Positions 11,054 to 20,425 of a stretch of DNA of 64,000 bases are shown in pieces. Each line of letters opens with the position of its first letter. Position 1 is the first letter of the stretch. Location of the stretch: contig CAYSGH010000010.1 in assembly GCA_964430505.1 (NCBI GenBank), positions 1 to 64,000 on the forward strand. The letters are read 5' to 3'. The position numbers were made by a program, and so were the translations under genes. The notes below the pieces were generated by a model that was not told the DNA's origin, searched no databases, and was given only the letters and a program-made list of their open reading frames with translations. The stretch comes from UBA6176 sp032119375. GTDB taxonomy: Bacteria > Verrucomicrobiota > Verrucomicrobiia > Limisphaerales > UBA9464.

Positions 11054-11641
11054 TCAATCCTTGTTCCTCTTCCCGCCCGCCGCCCGCTTCCGAAGGTTCG
11101 TCGCCACCAGCTTCCGGACCTGCTCGTACGTGACCGACAATTCGGCGAGGCAATCCGCCGCATGCACCACCTTTCGGTCCGCCCACTCCTCCGCCTCCGC
11201 CACGGACCCCGCATAGCCCGCAGACTCAATGTCCTCCCTCGAATGCTGGTGCCGCAGCAGCAGGAAGTCGAAGCGCGTCGCGTTCATGGGCATGTCGATG
11301 CACTTGCTCCATGCCTCCTGCACCCGCGCCTTCGTCGAGGCATTCCCCACGTGCAGGCGCCCCTCCTCGAATCGAAACACCACCGGCCCGCCCTTCGGGA
11401 CCACCGGCATCAACCGCGACATCCCCACCACGAACTTTGCATCCACTCGCACCTGCCCCGCCCATCGTCCGCGCGCCGGCGGGGTCACGCCCATCCCGCC
11501 GCACTCGATGTGCAGGCACGCCTCGTCGAAGCTGAGGAACGCCTCCTCGCCCTTCTTGGGACGGCACAGCCTCCGTATCAAACGCAGCGCGTCCTCCAGG
11601 TCCGCCCGCTGCACCACCAATTCATGTGCCGGTAGATTCAT
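11054..11641 (-). CDS. Hypothetical protein with a sliding-clamp-like segment
   Basis: 195 residues. Start ATG 11641 is preferred over ATG 11656 because GGAAGGA lies 5-6 bases before it. Residues about 1-105 read like one clamp domain: an opening helix (ADLEDALRLIRRLCR), a strand pair (AFLSFDEACLHIECGG), a VRVDAKFVVGMSRLMP helix and a closing VVFRFEEGRLHVGNA pair. Similarity to DNA polymerase beta clamp or PCNA domains is by pattern only. The C-terminal 90 residues are charged and helical, ending in a basic tail (KRAAGGKRNKD). No enzyme motif is seen. Function unknown. Confidence 0.6.
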   Translation of the reverse strand: MNLPAHELVVQRADLEDALRLIRRLCRPKKGEEAFLSFDEACLHIECGGMGVTPPARGRWAGQVRVDAKFVVGMSRLMPVVPKGGPVVFRFEEGRLHVGNASTKARVQEAWSKCIDMPMNATRFDFLLLRHQHSREDIESAGYAGSVAEAEEWADRKVVHAADCLAELSVTYEQVRKLVATNLRKRAAGGKRNKD

Positions 11642-11792
11642 GCGCTTCCTTCCCATGACTCACTCGCGTGCCCGACCGCCCCCACCGCGTCGGCCGCCAT
11701 CCCGCCGCACGGTTTATCACCGCCATGCGGATCTTGGGAAGGGTGACAAAAAATGTCCCTCCCCACCGCTGCCCGCCGACCCCTGGGCCTGC

Positions 11793-13586
11793 CTACGGAG
11801 CCCAACGCGCCTCAACCCGGAAAAACCCCGCCGCGCCGGACTCACCTGAGACTTCCACGTCCACGTCCACGCCCCGCATCCCCGGGGACGTCGCCACGCG
11901 CCGAACCTCCCGCCAGGTTGCCCCGGGGCCCATCGTGTCCGCCGACCACACCACGAACTCCCTCCCGCCGGGGGCCGTCGGCAATGTCAGACGCAGTCGG
12001 CCAGCCGTCATCGCAACACCCCATCGGGGCCGGTCTGCGGCCGCGCCCGGATCCGTGCCGCAGAGCAATTCCTCCTCGTTCCCCACGCCATCCTCGTCGT
12101 CGTCGGCGCCCGCGCGCCACCATCGAGGCTCCGCCACGGCACCCGCCGTCACCCGAGCCAGGCCCACCCATCGCTCCCCCGACCACGTCGCCGTCACGCG
12201 CGCCTCGCCCGGTTCCACGCCCACCGCGCCAAACCATCCGTTCCCGTCCGTCCGCAGGGTCCGCTGCCCCGCCCGGTTCAAGGTCACCGGCACGCCGTCC
12301 GCCCCAGGCAATCGGCCCAGGACGTGCCCCTTCGTCGGCGCGTGTTTCCAGGGCATCGACGGCACGACGTCCGGCGACGCGAACAATGGCGGCAAGGCAT
12401 CCCCGGCCAACCCTTGGCGCAGCGCGTCCGCCCACGCCCCAATCGACGTCCCATCGCTCGCCGGCGACCCATATGAGTACAACACCATCCCGTCGGCGCC
12501 GCCCCCCAGGGAGGTGCGTGCCCGCGTGGACCGGAGTTGCGTCAACGAATCCACGGGCGTGTTCAGGTACGTCGCCACCCCCAGCGCCACGTGCCGGCCG
12601 TATCCGTGGTTCTTCGCAAAGGTGCTCCATGCCGACCAGTCCGCCCCGTTCGCGCCCTGCCGGAAGTACGCCATGGGCATGTTGACGTCGATCAAGCCCT
12701 CCTCCATCCAGGCCCGCCAATCCTGCAACACCTCGCCAAAGGCCGCCGAGGACGGCCACTGCGACGTCGCGCTGATCCCGGGCGCAAACGTGATCGTCGC
12801 CGCCGACACCCGCACCAGCGGCCGCGCCCGGGTCGCGGCCAGATACACCCGCCGCACCAATGCCGTCACCTCGTCGCGCCGGAACTGCTTCCACGAGAGG
12901 TCCGTCGGTGCCGGCCGCGTGCTGCGTCCCGTGCGCTGGAGGAACCGTTCCACCGCCACCGGGTTGTACCCCCACTGGGAGCCATTGTAGCGGATGTAGT
13001 CCAGGTGAAGGCCGTCCACGGCGTACCGCGACACCAGGTCCAGCGCCACCGCCACCGTGTGGTCCTGGACCTCTGGATGCGCCGGGTCGAAGGCGTAGTT
13101 CGACCCGTCCCACAGCGCACCCGAGGCATCCTGCGTCAGCCAGCCGGGCCGCACCCGGTACGGATGCGTCGGCTGCGTCGGGACGTTCGTCTGCCGGTTC
13201 CAGATGTTGTACGTGACGATCCACGCATGGACGTCCAGCCGCGGCTTGCCCCCCGTCGTGTCGTGCGCCAACCGCAGCAACTCGGCCAAAGGATCCCAGG
13301 TCGCGGGGGTGACGTCCGTTGCCTTGGGCTCCAAGGCCGACTCGTAGTACGCGTCCCCCCTCCGGCGCACCTGCACCACGAGCGTGTTCACGTTCGCCCG
13401 ACGCGCGTTCGCCACCAACTGCGCCACCTCGGACGCCGACTTCATCCCCGGGCGAAAGGCATCCACCCACCAACCCCGGTACTCCGCGCCCCGGGCCATG
13501 GACGCGCCCAACAACCACGCCGCCCAACCGGCAAGGCATCCCACGTTCCTCCAAGCCCTTCCCGTATCCCTCACCCCGTGGTCCAT
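11793..13586 (-). CDS. Exported family-10-like glycosyl hydrolase (GHL10/DUF187 type)
   Basis: 597 residues. Signal peptide about 1-35, then a (beta/alpha)8-type GHL10 domain (about 36-400) with RGWWVDAFRPGMKS, VNTLVVQVRRRGDAYY, VDGLHLDYIRY and WMEEGLIDVNMPMAYF, all typical of the YngK/DUF187 group. These are thought to act on glycans outside the cytoplasm; substrate not deducible. After a short beta region comes an acidic DDDEDGVGNEEE repeat like a calcium-binding thrombospondin type-3 motif, then the ~70-residue C-terminal module also seen in the genes at 13683 and 44432. Divergent from the DUF4623/Ig protein, with 96 bases between. Confidence 0.8.
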   Translation of the reverse strand: MDHGVRDTGRAWRNVGCLAGWAAWLLGASMARGAEYRGWWVDAFRPGMKSASEVAQLVANARRANVNTLVVQVRRRGDAYYESALEPKATDVTPATWDPLAELLRLAHDTTGGKPRLDVHAWIVTYNIWNRQTNVPTQPTHPYRVRPGWLTQDASGALWDGSNYAFDPAHPEVQDHTVAVALDLVSRYAVDGLHLDYIRYNGSQWGYNPVAVERFLQRTGRSTRPAPTDLSWKQFRRDEVTALVRRVYLAATRARPLVRVSAATITFAPGISATSQWPSSAAFGEVLQDWRAWMEEGLIDVNMPMAYFRQGANGADWSAWSTFAKNHGYGRHVALGVATYLNTPVDSLTQLRSTRARTSLGGGADGMVLYSYGSPASDGTSIGAWADALRQGLAGDALPPLFASPDVVPSMPWKHAPTKGHVLGRLPGADGVPVTLNRAGQRTLRTDGNGWFGAVGVEPGEARVTATWSGERWVGLARVTAGAVAEPRWWRAGADDDEDGVGNEEELLCGTDPGAAADRPRWGVAMTAGRLRLTLPTAPGGREFVVWSADTMGPGATWREVRRVATSPGMRGVDVDVEVSGESGAAGFFRVEARWAP

Positions 13587-13682
13587 GCCACCACCCGGTC
13601 CTCATGGCAACGCGGCCTTTCCCGGCCTTGCAAGAACCCCAACCCACGGCAGGCTCCCGCCACTCTTGTGGATCACGAGCCT

Positions 13683-16190
13683 ATGAACGTTGCGTCCCGT
13701 CCCTTCCCCGTCGCGTCCAGAGGTCTGCGCACCCTGGCGATCGCCTTCGCCGCGTTGTCCCTCCTCCAGGGCCCGCTGCTCGCCAGCTCCCTCGTCGAGC
13801 TCTGGAAGGTCGCCCCCGGTGACCGTCCGTATCTCTCCACCGGCAACACCGAGCGCGGAGCCGCCATCAACCCGGCCAACGGAAACGCCCTCCTCGTCAG
13901 CCGGGCCGGCGGCGCCAACATCTATGTCCTCGACGGCGCCACCGGCGATGACGGCGCCGCAGCCACCGGTTTCCCACGCACCCTCCTCGCCACCGACGCC
14001 AACGGCGACGCCATCATCTCGGGGGGCACCTTCACCCTGAACCTCGTCGGGGCTGGCAACGACGGGGCCATCTTCGCCGCCAATCTGGCCGGCAACGTCA
14101 CCACCGGCCCCCTCCGCATCTATCGCTGGGCCGATGACAAGCCCGAGACGCCTGTTGAGCTCGCCTACTCCGGCAATCCCCTGGAGGGCATCGCCCTCCC
14201 GGGCAGTGCGAACGACCTGCGCTTCGGGGACGCCCTGGCCGTGCGGGGGTCCGGCGCACAAACCGAGCTTCTCCTCAGCGCCCGTTCCGGCCGGTACTTC
14301 CTCCTGCTCCAAACCCAGGACGGGAAGACTTTCACCCCCAAGGTCTTGACCAGCGACAATGCCGGACGCATCGGCCTCGGCCTGGCCTTCGGCGATGGCA
14401 ACACGGCGTGGGCCAAGGCCGTGGGCCAACCCCTCACCCAGTTCCAGCTCGACCCCGTCGCCGGCACCGCCAAGACCCTGCGCACCATCCCCACCACCGT
14501 CGTCTCTGGAAGCGTGACTGGCATCGGTTACGACCCGCAGACCACGCGCCTTGCCGCCGTCAACTACGTCTCCCACACGCTCGCCGCGTACGACCTCGCC
14601 GACCCCGCCAACCCGGTCGCCCTCGGCTCCGCCCTCCCCTTTCCCACGAGCAACGGCAACGGCAACGGCACCGCCGCCGTCGGCCTCTCCGGCGACCGCA
14701 TCATCGCCCTCGACACCAACAACGGCCTTCTCGCCGCCAAGGTTGAGAAGCCCGTGGTCCCCGACCCGCCCTCCATCGCCTCGCAACCGGCCGGGGCCAC
14801 CGTCTATGCCGGGGCGGACTTCGCATTGGCCGTGGCGGTTCAAGGAACGCCGCCCTTCGCCTACCAGTGGTCCTTCAACGGGCAGCCCTTGCCCGGGAAA
14901 ACCTCCTCCCAGCTCGTCCTCTCCGGCATCACGCGTGCGCAGGAGGGCACCTACGCCGTCGTCGTCACCAACGCGGCCGGGTCCGTCACCAGCCGTGATG
15001 CCATCCTCACGGTGAGGGAACCCGTGTCGTCCGCCCGGCTCCAGCCGCTCTGGTCGTTGGCACCGGGCAGCCGTCCCTACCTCAATGAGGACAACACCCA
15101 GCGGGGCCTCGCCCTCAACGCCCTCAACGGAAACGTCCTCCTCGTCTCCCGGTCCGGCTCCAACCAAGTCGTCGTGCTCGATGGCCAGACCGGCGCCGAA
15201 AAGCACAAGCTGGGCATGCTTCTCGGCGATGAAACCCCCGTCTCCGGCGGAACCTTCGCCGTCAACCAGGTTGGCGTGGCCAACGACGGGGTCGTCTTCG
15301 TGGGCAACCTCACCTTGGACGGCTCCACGACCGCGTTCCGCCTGTACCGCTGGGAAAACGACTCGCCCGAGTCCGTCCCCGTGCTCCTCCCGGAAATTCC
15401 CGAGCTCGCCGTCGCCGAACGCTGGGGGGACGCCATGGCCGTGCGCGGCGCGGGTGACCAAACCGAGGTGGCCCTCTCGGCCCGCAACGGCGGCGCGTTC
15501 GCCATCCTCAACGTCCGCGACGGGGGAGCCACCGTGGTCGCCAAGGTGTTTCGCCCCGAAGGCCTCGCGGCGGGCGACGTGGGCCTCGGGCTCGCCTTTG
15601 GGAAGGATTCAACGCTCTGGGCCACCGCCACCGGCAAGCCTTTGGTGCAACTCGGGTACGACCTCGCCGCCGGCGCGTCCTCGATTCTCCAATCCTTTCC
15701 CGCGTCCATCGTCACCACCGCCGTCGGGCCGCTCGGCGCATCCGCCGACGGATCGGTGCTCGCCGGCATCGCCTTTGAAAACCCGGACAACCTCCAGTTG
15801 CTCGACCTCGCCGTAGCGGCCGAGCCCACCCTCGTGGACCAGGAGTTGATCCTGTCCGACCGGCCCAACATCAACGGCACCGGGGCCGTCGCCCTGGGCA
15901 AGGACCGCGCCTACGCCTTGAACAGCAACAACGGCATCCAAGCCTATTCGCTCTCCGCCACCCCGCCGGCCGGCCCGGCCGCGCTTTCCCTGCGGCTCGC
16001 GTCGCCCGCCGAGGCCACCCTCTCCATTCGCGGGACCCCCGGAGCCACCTATCGCATCCAGTCGGCGACGACGATCACCGGGGCCTTCACTACCTCGGCC
16101 ACGGTCACCTTGCCCGCGTCGGGTTCGGCCGACGTCATGGTGCCGGTCACGGCGGAGGCCGCCTTTTACTCGGCCATCCCGGGCCTTTGA
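13683..16190 (+). CDS. Secreted protein with two DUF4623-like domains around an Ig-like domain
   Basis: 835 residues from ATG 13683; the same frame is open 1.1 kb upstream but that is a shadow of the minus-strand gene. Signal peptide about 1-36. Two homologous DUF4623-like blocks (about 40-360 and 450-760), each with a RPYL...ERG or QRG opening, LLVSR, SGGTF.LN or VNQVG, GDA.AVRG.G and NSNNGIQA or DTNNGLLA close, flank one Ig-like domain (about 362-440, IASQPAGATVYAGADF to GTYAVVVTNAAGSV). The last ~70 residues (TYRIQSATTITGAF to FYSAIP) are the C-terminal module shared with other secreted proteins here. Probably a surface or extracellular protein; activity unknown. The pseudopilin gene follows 4 bases later. 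Confidence 0.8.
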   Translation: MNVASRPFPVASRGLRTLAIAFAALSLLQGPLLASSLVELWKVAPGDRPYLSTGNTERGAAINPANGNALLVSRAGGANIYVLDGATGDDGAAATGFPRTLLATDANGDAIISGGTFTLNLVGAGNDGAIFAANLAGNVTTGPLRIYRWADDKPETPVELAYSGNPLEGIALPGSANDLRFGDALAVRGSGAQTELLLSARSGRYFLLLQTQDGKTFTPKVLTSDNAGRIGLGLAFGDGNTAWAKAVGQPLTQFQLDPVAGTAKTLRTIPTTVVSGSVTGIGYDPQTTRLAAVNYVSHTLAAYDLADPANPVALGSALPFPTSNGNGNGTAAVGLSGDRIIALDTNNGLLAAKVEKPVVPDPPSIASQPAGATVYAGADFALAVAVQGTPPFAYQWSFNGQPLPGKTSSQLVLSGITRAQEGTYAVVVTNAAGSVTSRDAILTVREPVSSARLQPLWSLAPGSRPYLNEDNTQRGLALNALNGNVLLVSRSGSNQVVVLDGQTGAEKHKLGMLLGDETPVSGGTFAVNQVGVANDGVVFVGNLTLDGSTTAFRLYRWENDSPESVPVLLPEIPELAVAERWGDAMAVRGAGDQTEVALSARNGGAFAILNVRDGGATVVAKVFRPEGLAAGDVGLGLAFGKDSTLWATATGKPLVQLGYDLAAGASSILQSFPASIVTTAVGPLGASADGSVLAGIAFENPDNLQLLDLAVAAEPTLVDQELILSDRPNINGTGAVALGKDRAYALNSNNGIQAYSLSATPPAGPAALSLRLASPAEATLSIRGTPGATYRIQSATTITGAFTTSATVTLPASGSADVMVPVTAEAAFYSAIPGL

Positions 16191-16194
16191 CGGA

Positions 16195-17106
16195 ATGGTC
16201 GGCTTCGGGTGGCATGGGCGCGACATGACTGGCTTTCCATTGCATGTACGGGGCCCCCGCCGTGGCAACGGCACCCGCCAGGCCGGCTTCGGACTTCTCG
16301 CAGGCCACACCCTCGCCGGCCGTCGCCGCGAGGGGTTCACGCTGATCGAGTTGCTCGTGGTGATCGCCATCATCGCGATCCTCGCGGGCATGCTTCTCCC
16401 CGCGTTGTCCAAGGCCAAGGCCAAGGCCCAGGGCATCGCCTGCCTCAACAACCTGCGCCAGCTCACCCTGGCGTGGCAGATGTACGCCGACGACAGCCGC
16501 GGCTGGCTCGCCCCCAACGAGGCCTCTGGCGAGGTCAGCCTCGCCGGCTCGTGGATCCAAGGGGACGCCAAGACCGATGCCACACCCCGCAACATCGAAC
16601 TCGGGTGCCTGTTCGCCTACAACCGTTCCCTCGCGATCTACCGCTGCCCCTCGGACCGCTCGCGCGTCCGCGGACGCCCCCAGTTGGCCCGCTTCCGGAG
16701 CATCTCCATGGGAACCGGCGTGGCGCACCTCAACCCGGACAAGATCCCGGCCCCGGTCTACCGCACGGACCAAATCCTCGCCCCGCCCCCTGCGCAGGCG
16801 TCCGTGTTCATCGACGAGGACGCGTGGAGCATCCAAAACGGCGCCCTGGGGATCGAGCCAACCGGGACGGGCGTTGCCCAGTTCTGGAACCTTCCCGCCA
16901 GCCGCCACAACGGGGCCGGCGTCCTGTCCTTCGCCGATGGCCATGCCGAGGTCTGGCGCTGGGCAGGGCCCCGCATTCTGGAGGCCTCCAAGGAAGTCGA
17001 GCGCTCCTACAAGGCCTCGCCCGATGCCTACTCGTCCGCCGCGCCCACCAAGGCAGGCGACCGCGACCTGCTGAGGCTCCAGGCCACCGTGCCGCCGCGC
17101 CGCTGA
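16195..17106 (+). CDS. Pseudopilin-like protein (type II secretion / type IV pilin N-terminus)
   Basis: Up to 303 residues from ATG 16195; ATG 16225 is an equally possible start. Long basic leader, then cleavage/methylation motif REG/FTLIELLVV and a hydrophobic helix, followed by the usual KAKAKAQGIACLNNLRQL helix and a globular part (DGHAEVWRW near the C-terminus) as in the DUF1559-like/GspG-like proteins that are very numerous in Planctomycetes and Verrucomicrobia. Prepilin peptidase would cut before Phe. Begins 4 bases after the DUF4623/Ig gene, so probably co-transcribed; no other secretion-system gene is adjacent. Confidence 0.82.
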   Translation: MVGFGWHGRDMTGFPLHVRGPRRGNGTRQAGFGLLAGHTLAGRRREGFTLIELLVVIAIIAILAGMLLPALSKAKAKAQGIACLNNLRQLTLAWQMYADDSRGWLAPNEASGEVSLAGSWIQGDAKTDATPRNIELGCLFAYNRSLAIYRCPSDRSRVRGRPQLARFRSISMGTGVAHLNPDKIPAPVYRTDQILAPPPAQASVFIDEDAWSIQNGALGIEPTGTGVAQFWNLPASRHNGAGVLSFADGHAEVWRWAGPRILEASKEVERSYKASPDAYSSAAPTKAGDRDLLRLQATVPPRR

Positions 17107-17251
17107 TGCCGCACCCGATCAACCGTCCTCCGCGCCGCGCCGCACCGCGCCGGAACGCCATGAACATTTCTTGTCATCCCCTTTGAAAAGTCGATTGACC
17201 GGGCTTCGTCACCCCTCTTTCATCGTCGCAGCGCATACCCCTTTAGAAGCC

Positions 17252-18322
17252 ATGAAGACATCCACCCTGAAGCGCCTTGGCGCCGTGTTCCTCCCGGTCC
17301 TTCTCCCGTCCGCCTTGCTGGGCCAATCCGGCCTGGGCGTGACCTTGGCCCCCCTCACCAGCTTCGGTGGCGGCGATGGCTGGCTCGCCCCGGGTGAAGG
17401 CGGCTACTCGTTCCTCGGCACCGGCAACAACGAGCGCGGCTTCGCCTTCGGCAATGGCCGTCTTTATCTCGTCTCCCGCGCGGGCGGTGTGAATGTCCGC
17501 ATCCTCGACCGCACCACGGGGGCGGATGTGGGCAGCCTCAACACCACCGGCATCACCGGCGGCACCTTCGCCGTCAACATGGTGGGCGTTGGGGGCGACG
17601 GGGCCATCTACGTGGGAAACCTCACCACGGCGGCGTCTTCACCCTTCAAGGTGTACAAGTGGGCCAACGAATCCGACGAGCCTACCGTCGCCTACAACGT
17701 CAATCCCGGCCTCCCCCGCATCGGTGACTCGTTCGCCGTCCGGGGCTCGGGCGATTCCACGGTGATCGTGGCGAGCGGAACGGGCTCCGCAGGTTTCGCA
17801 TCCTTCTCCGGTGGCAACGCCACTGCCGTGGCTGTCCCAGGCACCGCCACCGGCGACTTTCGGCTCGGCCTCGCGTTCGCAGACGACAACCTCGTCGTGG
17901 GCACCCAAGGGGGCACCTGGCGCCTCGTCGAGTACGCCGGGAATGCCGGCACCTTGCTCCTCAGCGCCCCAACTACCTCCGCGTCGGAACGCCCCCTGTC
18001 CTACACGGAAATCGCCGGCATGGGACTCCTCGCCACCGTGGACACGGCCTCCTCCTTGGTCCGTGTCTATGACGTGACCAACCCCGCTGCCATCACCCTG
18101 CTCACCACCGGCAACAACACGACCGGAACCTTGGCCGGCAATGGCAACGGCGTCGGCTCCGTCGCTTGGGGCTCGCTCGAGGACGGTTCCCCCGTTCTCT
18201 ACGCCATGAGCGCCAACCAAGGCATCCAGGCGTTCGCCGTCACCGTCGTCCCCGAGCCCGGCACCTACGGCCTCCTCGCCCTCGGCATCGGCGGCCTCTT
18301 CTTCTTTCGCCGTCGCCAGTAA
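17252..18322 (+). CDS. PEP-CTERM DUF4623-like secreted protein
   Basis: 356 residues from ATG 17252. Signal peptide MKTSTLKRLGAVFLPVLLPS then one DUF4623-like domain (about 30-330) clearly homologous to both halves of the protein at 13683: GTGNNERG, YLVSRAGGVN, GGTFAVNMVGVGGDGAIYVGN, NQGIQAF. The C-terminus is a PEP-CTERM sorting signal: VPEPGTYG, hydrophobic stretch, FFFRRRQ. In other bacteria exosortase recognises and removes this tail at the inner membrane; no exosortase is in the window. Separated from the pseudopilin by 145 bases and followed by a strong terminator. Confidence 0.85.
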   Translation: MKTSTLKRLGAVFLPVLLPSALLGQSGLGVTLAPLTSFGGGDGWLAPGEGGYSFLGTGNNERGFAFGNGRLYLVSRAGGVNVRILDRTTGADVGSLNTTGITGGTFAVNMVGVGGDGAIYVGNLTTAASSPFKVYKWANESDEPTVAYNVNPGLPRIGDSFAVRGSGDSTVIVASGTGSAGFASFSGGNATAVAVPGTATGDFRLGLAFADDNLVVGTQGGTWRLVEYAGNAGTLLLSAPTTSASERPLSYTEIAGMGLLATVDTASSLVRVYDVTNPAAITLLTTGNNTTGTLAGNGNGVGSVAWGSLEDGSPVLYAMSANQGIQAFAVTVVPEPGTYGLLALGIGGLFFFRRRQ

Positions 18323-18351
18323 GCCTTCGACGGGCCAGCGATGCACGCCAT

Positions 18352-18380
18352 GCCCGGCCTCCCAAGGCCGGGCGTTTTCG
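18352..18380 (+). terminator. Rho-independent terminator after the PEP-CTERM gene
   Basis: Perfect 9-bp stem GCCCGGCCT / AGGCCGGGC with a CCCA loop, directly followed by GTTTTCG. It begins 30 bases after the stop codon at 18322 and ends before the DUF362 gene, so DUF362 likely has its own promoter. Confidence 0.75.
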
Positions 18381-18439
18381 TCCCCTCCCACAACTCCCGC
18401 CCTAGCCGCCACCCCGCCTCCCCACGTAAGCTCGCCCCG

Positions 18440-19471
18440 ATGGCGCTCCGCTTCATCGCTTCCGTTCTCTCTTTCCTGGCCGCCCTCGGCCTTCTGGCGG
18501 CCGGGGACGACCGACGCGCCACCGTCCATGTCGTCGAGGACATCGAAGCCACTCGCGCCTTCGAGCCCGTGGAATCCACCGTCCGCGACATGGTCCAGCG
18601 CGGCCTCCAAGCCCTCGGCAAGACCAATGACACCCGTGCCGCGTGGCGCCGCTTCGTAGCGCCCAAGGACGTGGTCGGATTTCGCCTGTGCACCGCCCCG
18701 GGCCCCGTCACCGGCACGCGCCCCGTCGTCGTGCGCGCCCTCGTCCAATCCCTCCTCGCCGCCGGCCATCCCCCGCGCCAGGTCGTCCTCTGGGACAAGC
18801 GCGCCAGCGACATGATCCTGGCCGGCTACAGCAAGCTGGCCGACGAGCTCGGGGTCCGATGGGCTGCCACCGAGGAAATGGGATGGGACGCCGACCACGC
18901 CTATGAGAACGCCACGGTGGGCCGGCTCCTCATCGGCGACCTCGAGTATTCGCGCCGGGACCGCGCTGATGCCGGCAAGCGGTCCCACGTCTCCAAGCTC
19001 CTCACGCGCGACGTCACCAAGATCGTGCTCGTCACGCCCCTGCTGAACCACAACCACCTCGGCCTCAATGGCCAGCTCGCCAACCTGTCCCTGGGAGCCG
19101 TGGACAACACCCTTCGCTTCGAGCAGGAAGCGTGGCGCCTCGCCGAGGCGCTCCCGGAAATCTGCGCCCTCGACGAGCTCTTCGGGAAGCTCGCCTTCGG
19201 CGTCTCCGACGCCCTCCTGTGCCAGTACCGCGGCGAGGACCGCACCCTCCTTCACTACGCCGTCGCCCTGAACCAGCTCCGCTTCAGCACCGACCCCGTC
19301 GCGCTCGACATCCTCGGCATCCAAGACATCGAGCGCGCCCGGGCCACCCACCCGATCGACGGCGAGAAGCCCATCAAGACCGACCTCTACTTCAACGCCG
19401 CGCTTCAGGAACTCGGCGTTGCCAACACCAACCTCATCGACGTCGCCCGCAATCGCCCCCAGCGGCCCTGA
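18440..19471 (+). CDS. DUF362 domain protein, exported
   Basis: 343 residues from ATG 18440; an in-frame ATG at 18341 overlaps the terminator and gives a low-complexity leader, so it is rejected. Signal peptide or N-terminal anchor MALRFIASVLSFLAALGLLA. The body fits DUF362 (VAPKDVVGFRLCTAPGPVTGTRP, VLWDKRASDMILAGY, DVTKIVLVTPLLNHNHLGLNGQLANLS, STDPVALDILG). No clear CxxCxxC iron-sulphur motif is present, unlike some DUF362-ferredoxin fusions. Function unknown; some members are near redox genes. Convergent with thrB, 19 bases apart. Confidence 0.78.
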   Translation: MALRFIASVLSFLAALGLLAAGDDRRATVHVVEDIEATRAFEPVESTVRDMVQRGLQALGKTNDTRAAWRRFVAPKDVVGFRLCTAPGPVTGTRPVVVRALVQSLLAAGHPPRQVVLWDKRASDMILAGYSKLADELGVRWAATEEMGWDADHAYENATVGRLLIGDLEYSRRDRADAGKRSHVSKLLTRDVTKIVLVTPLLNHNHLGLNGQLANLSLGAVDNTLRFEQEAWRLAEALPEICALDELFGKLAFGVSDALLCQYRGEDRTLLHYAVALNQLRFSTDPVALDILGIQDIERARATHPIDGEKPIKTDLYFNAALQELGVANTNLIDVARNRPQRP

Positions 19472-19490
19472 CCCTTCGCCGCCGGCCCCG

Positions 19491-20393
19491 TTATCGCCGC
19501 GCTCGCTCCACCCGATATCCCGTCGGGTCCGCCGCCGCCACGTGCACCTGCGACTCCGGCAATTCTCGTTGCATGGCACGGGCAACCGGAGCGGCATCTC
19601 CCGTCGCAAGGCACACGATCGTCGAGCCCGAGCCCGACAACCATCCGCCCACCGCCCCCGCACGCACGCCGGCCGCGATCACCTCGGGCAACGCGGGAAT
19701 CAATGGGGTCCGACACGGCTGGTGCACCCGGTCGTCAAACATCCCGGCGAGTTGATCCAGGTTCCCGGACGCAAACGCCGCCGTGATCAGCGCCACCCGC
19801 CCCAGCGCATGCACCACGTCCGCCTTCGGATACTCGGACGGCAGCAACCGCCGCGCATCCGCCGTGCGCACCTCGAAGCCCGGCACCAGCACCACGAAAC
19901 GCGCCTTGGCCGACACCGGGAATCGCGCCACGCGCGCCCCCGTCCCTGCTGGGGCCGACGCCGTGAAGCCCCCAAAGGTCGCAGGGGCCGCGTTGTCCGG
20001 ATGTCCCTCCAGCTCGTTGGCCAACTGGAACACCCCCTCCTTGCCCAAACCAGAACCCGTCAACGCATCCAATGCGGCCAAAGCGCCCACCAACACGGTC
20101 GTCGAGGATCCCAGCCCGCGCGCAACCGGGACGTCTCCCGTGATCGAGATCTCAAAGCCGAACGAACGCGAACGCGTCGCACGGAAGAACGCCGCTGCCG
20201 CCTCGGCCACCATCTCCGTCGCCCCAGCCCGAGCCTCCTCCGCAATCGGCGACACGATGCGGACGCCCTTCCCCGGCACGCGCGTCACGACCACGCGGTT
20301 GTAGAGCCTCAGCGCAATGCCCAGGACGTCGAAGCCGGACCCCAGGTTGGCCGTTGTCCCCGGCACTCGAACGGCGGCGGTGTTGGTTGTCAT
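19491..20393 (-). CDS. thrB: Homoserine kinase
   Basis: 300 residues, GHMP kinase superfamily. N-terminal TTANLGSGFDVLGIAL, ATP-binding glycine/serine loop VPVARGLGSSTT (about residues 89-100) and C-terminal GGWLSGSGSTIVCL loop agree with ThrB. It phosphorylates L-homoserine for threonine synthesis in the cytoplasm; length is normal. ATG 20393 has a purine-rich GAGAGAGGG a few bases upstream. Lies 32 bases after gpsA as the last gene of the lnt-PNPOx-plsY-gpsA-thrB series. thrA and thrC are not in the window. Confidence 0.9.
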   Translation of the reverse strand: MTTNTAAVRVPGTTANLGSGFDVLGIALRLYNRVVVTRVPGKGVRIVSPIAEEARAGATEMVAEAAAAFFRATRSRSFGFEISITGDVPVARGLGSSTTVLVGALAALDALTGSGLGKEGVFQLANELEGHPDNAAPATFGGFTASAPAGTGARVARFPVSAKARFVVLVPGFEVRTADARRLLPSEYPKADVVHALGRVALITAAFASGNLDQLAGMFDDRVHQPCRTPLIPALPEVIAAGVRAGAVGGWLSGSGSTIVCLATGDAAPVARAMQRELPESQVHVAAADPTGYRVERARR

Positions 20394-20425
20394 CGTTCCC
20401 TCTCTCTCCGTTTCCGCTCTTGCGG

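Noticed and set aside
12537..13682. Upstream in-frame extension of the DUF4623/Ig protein
   Set aside because: Lies antisense inside the GHL10-like gene and lacks a signal peptide; ATG 13683 gives a clear one.
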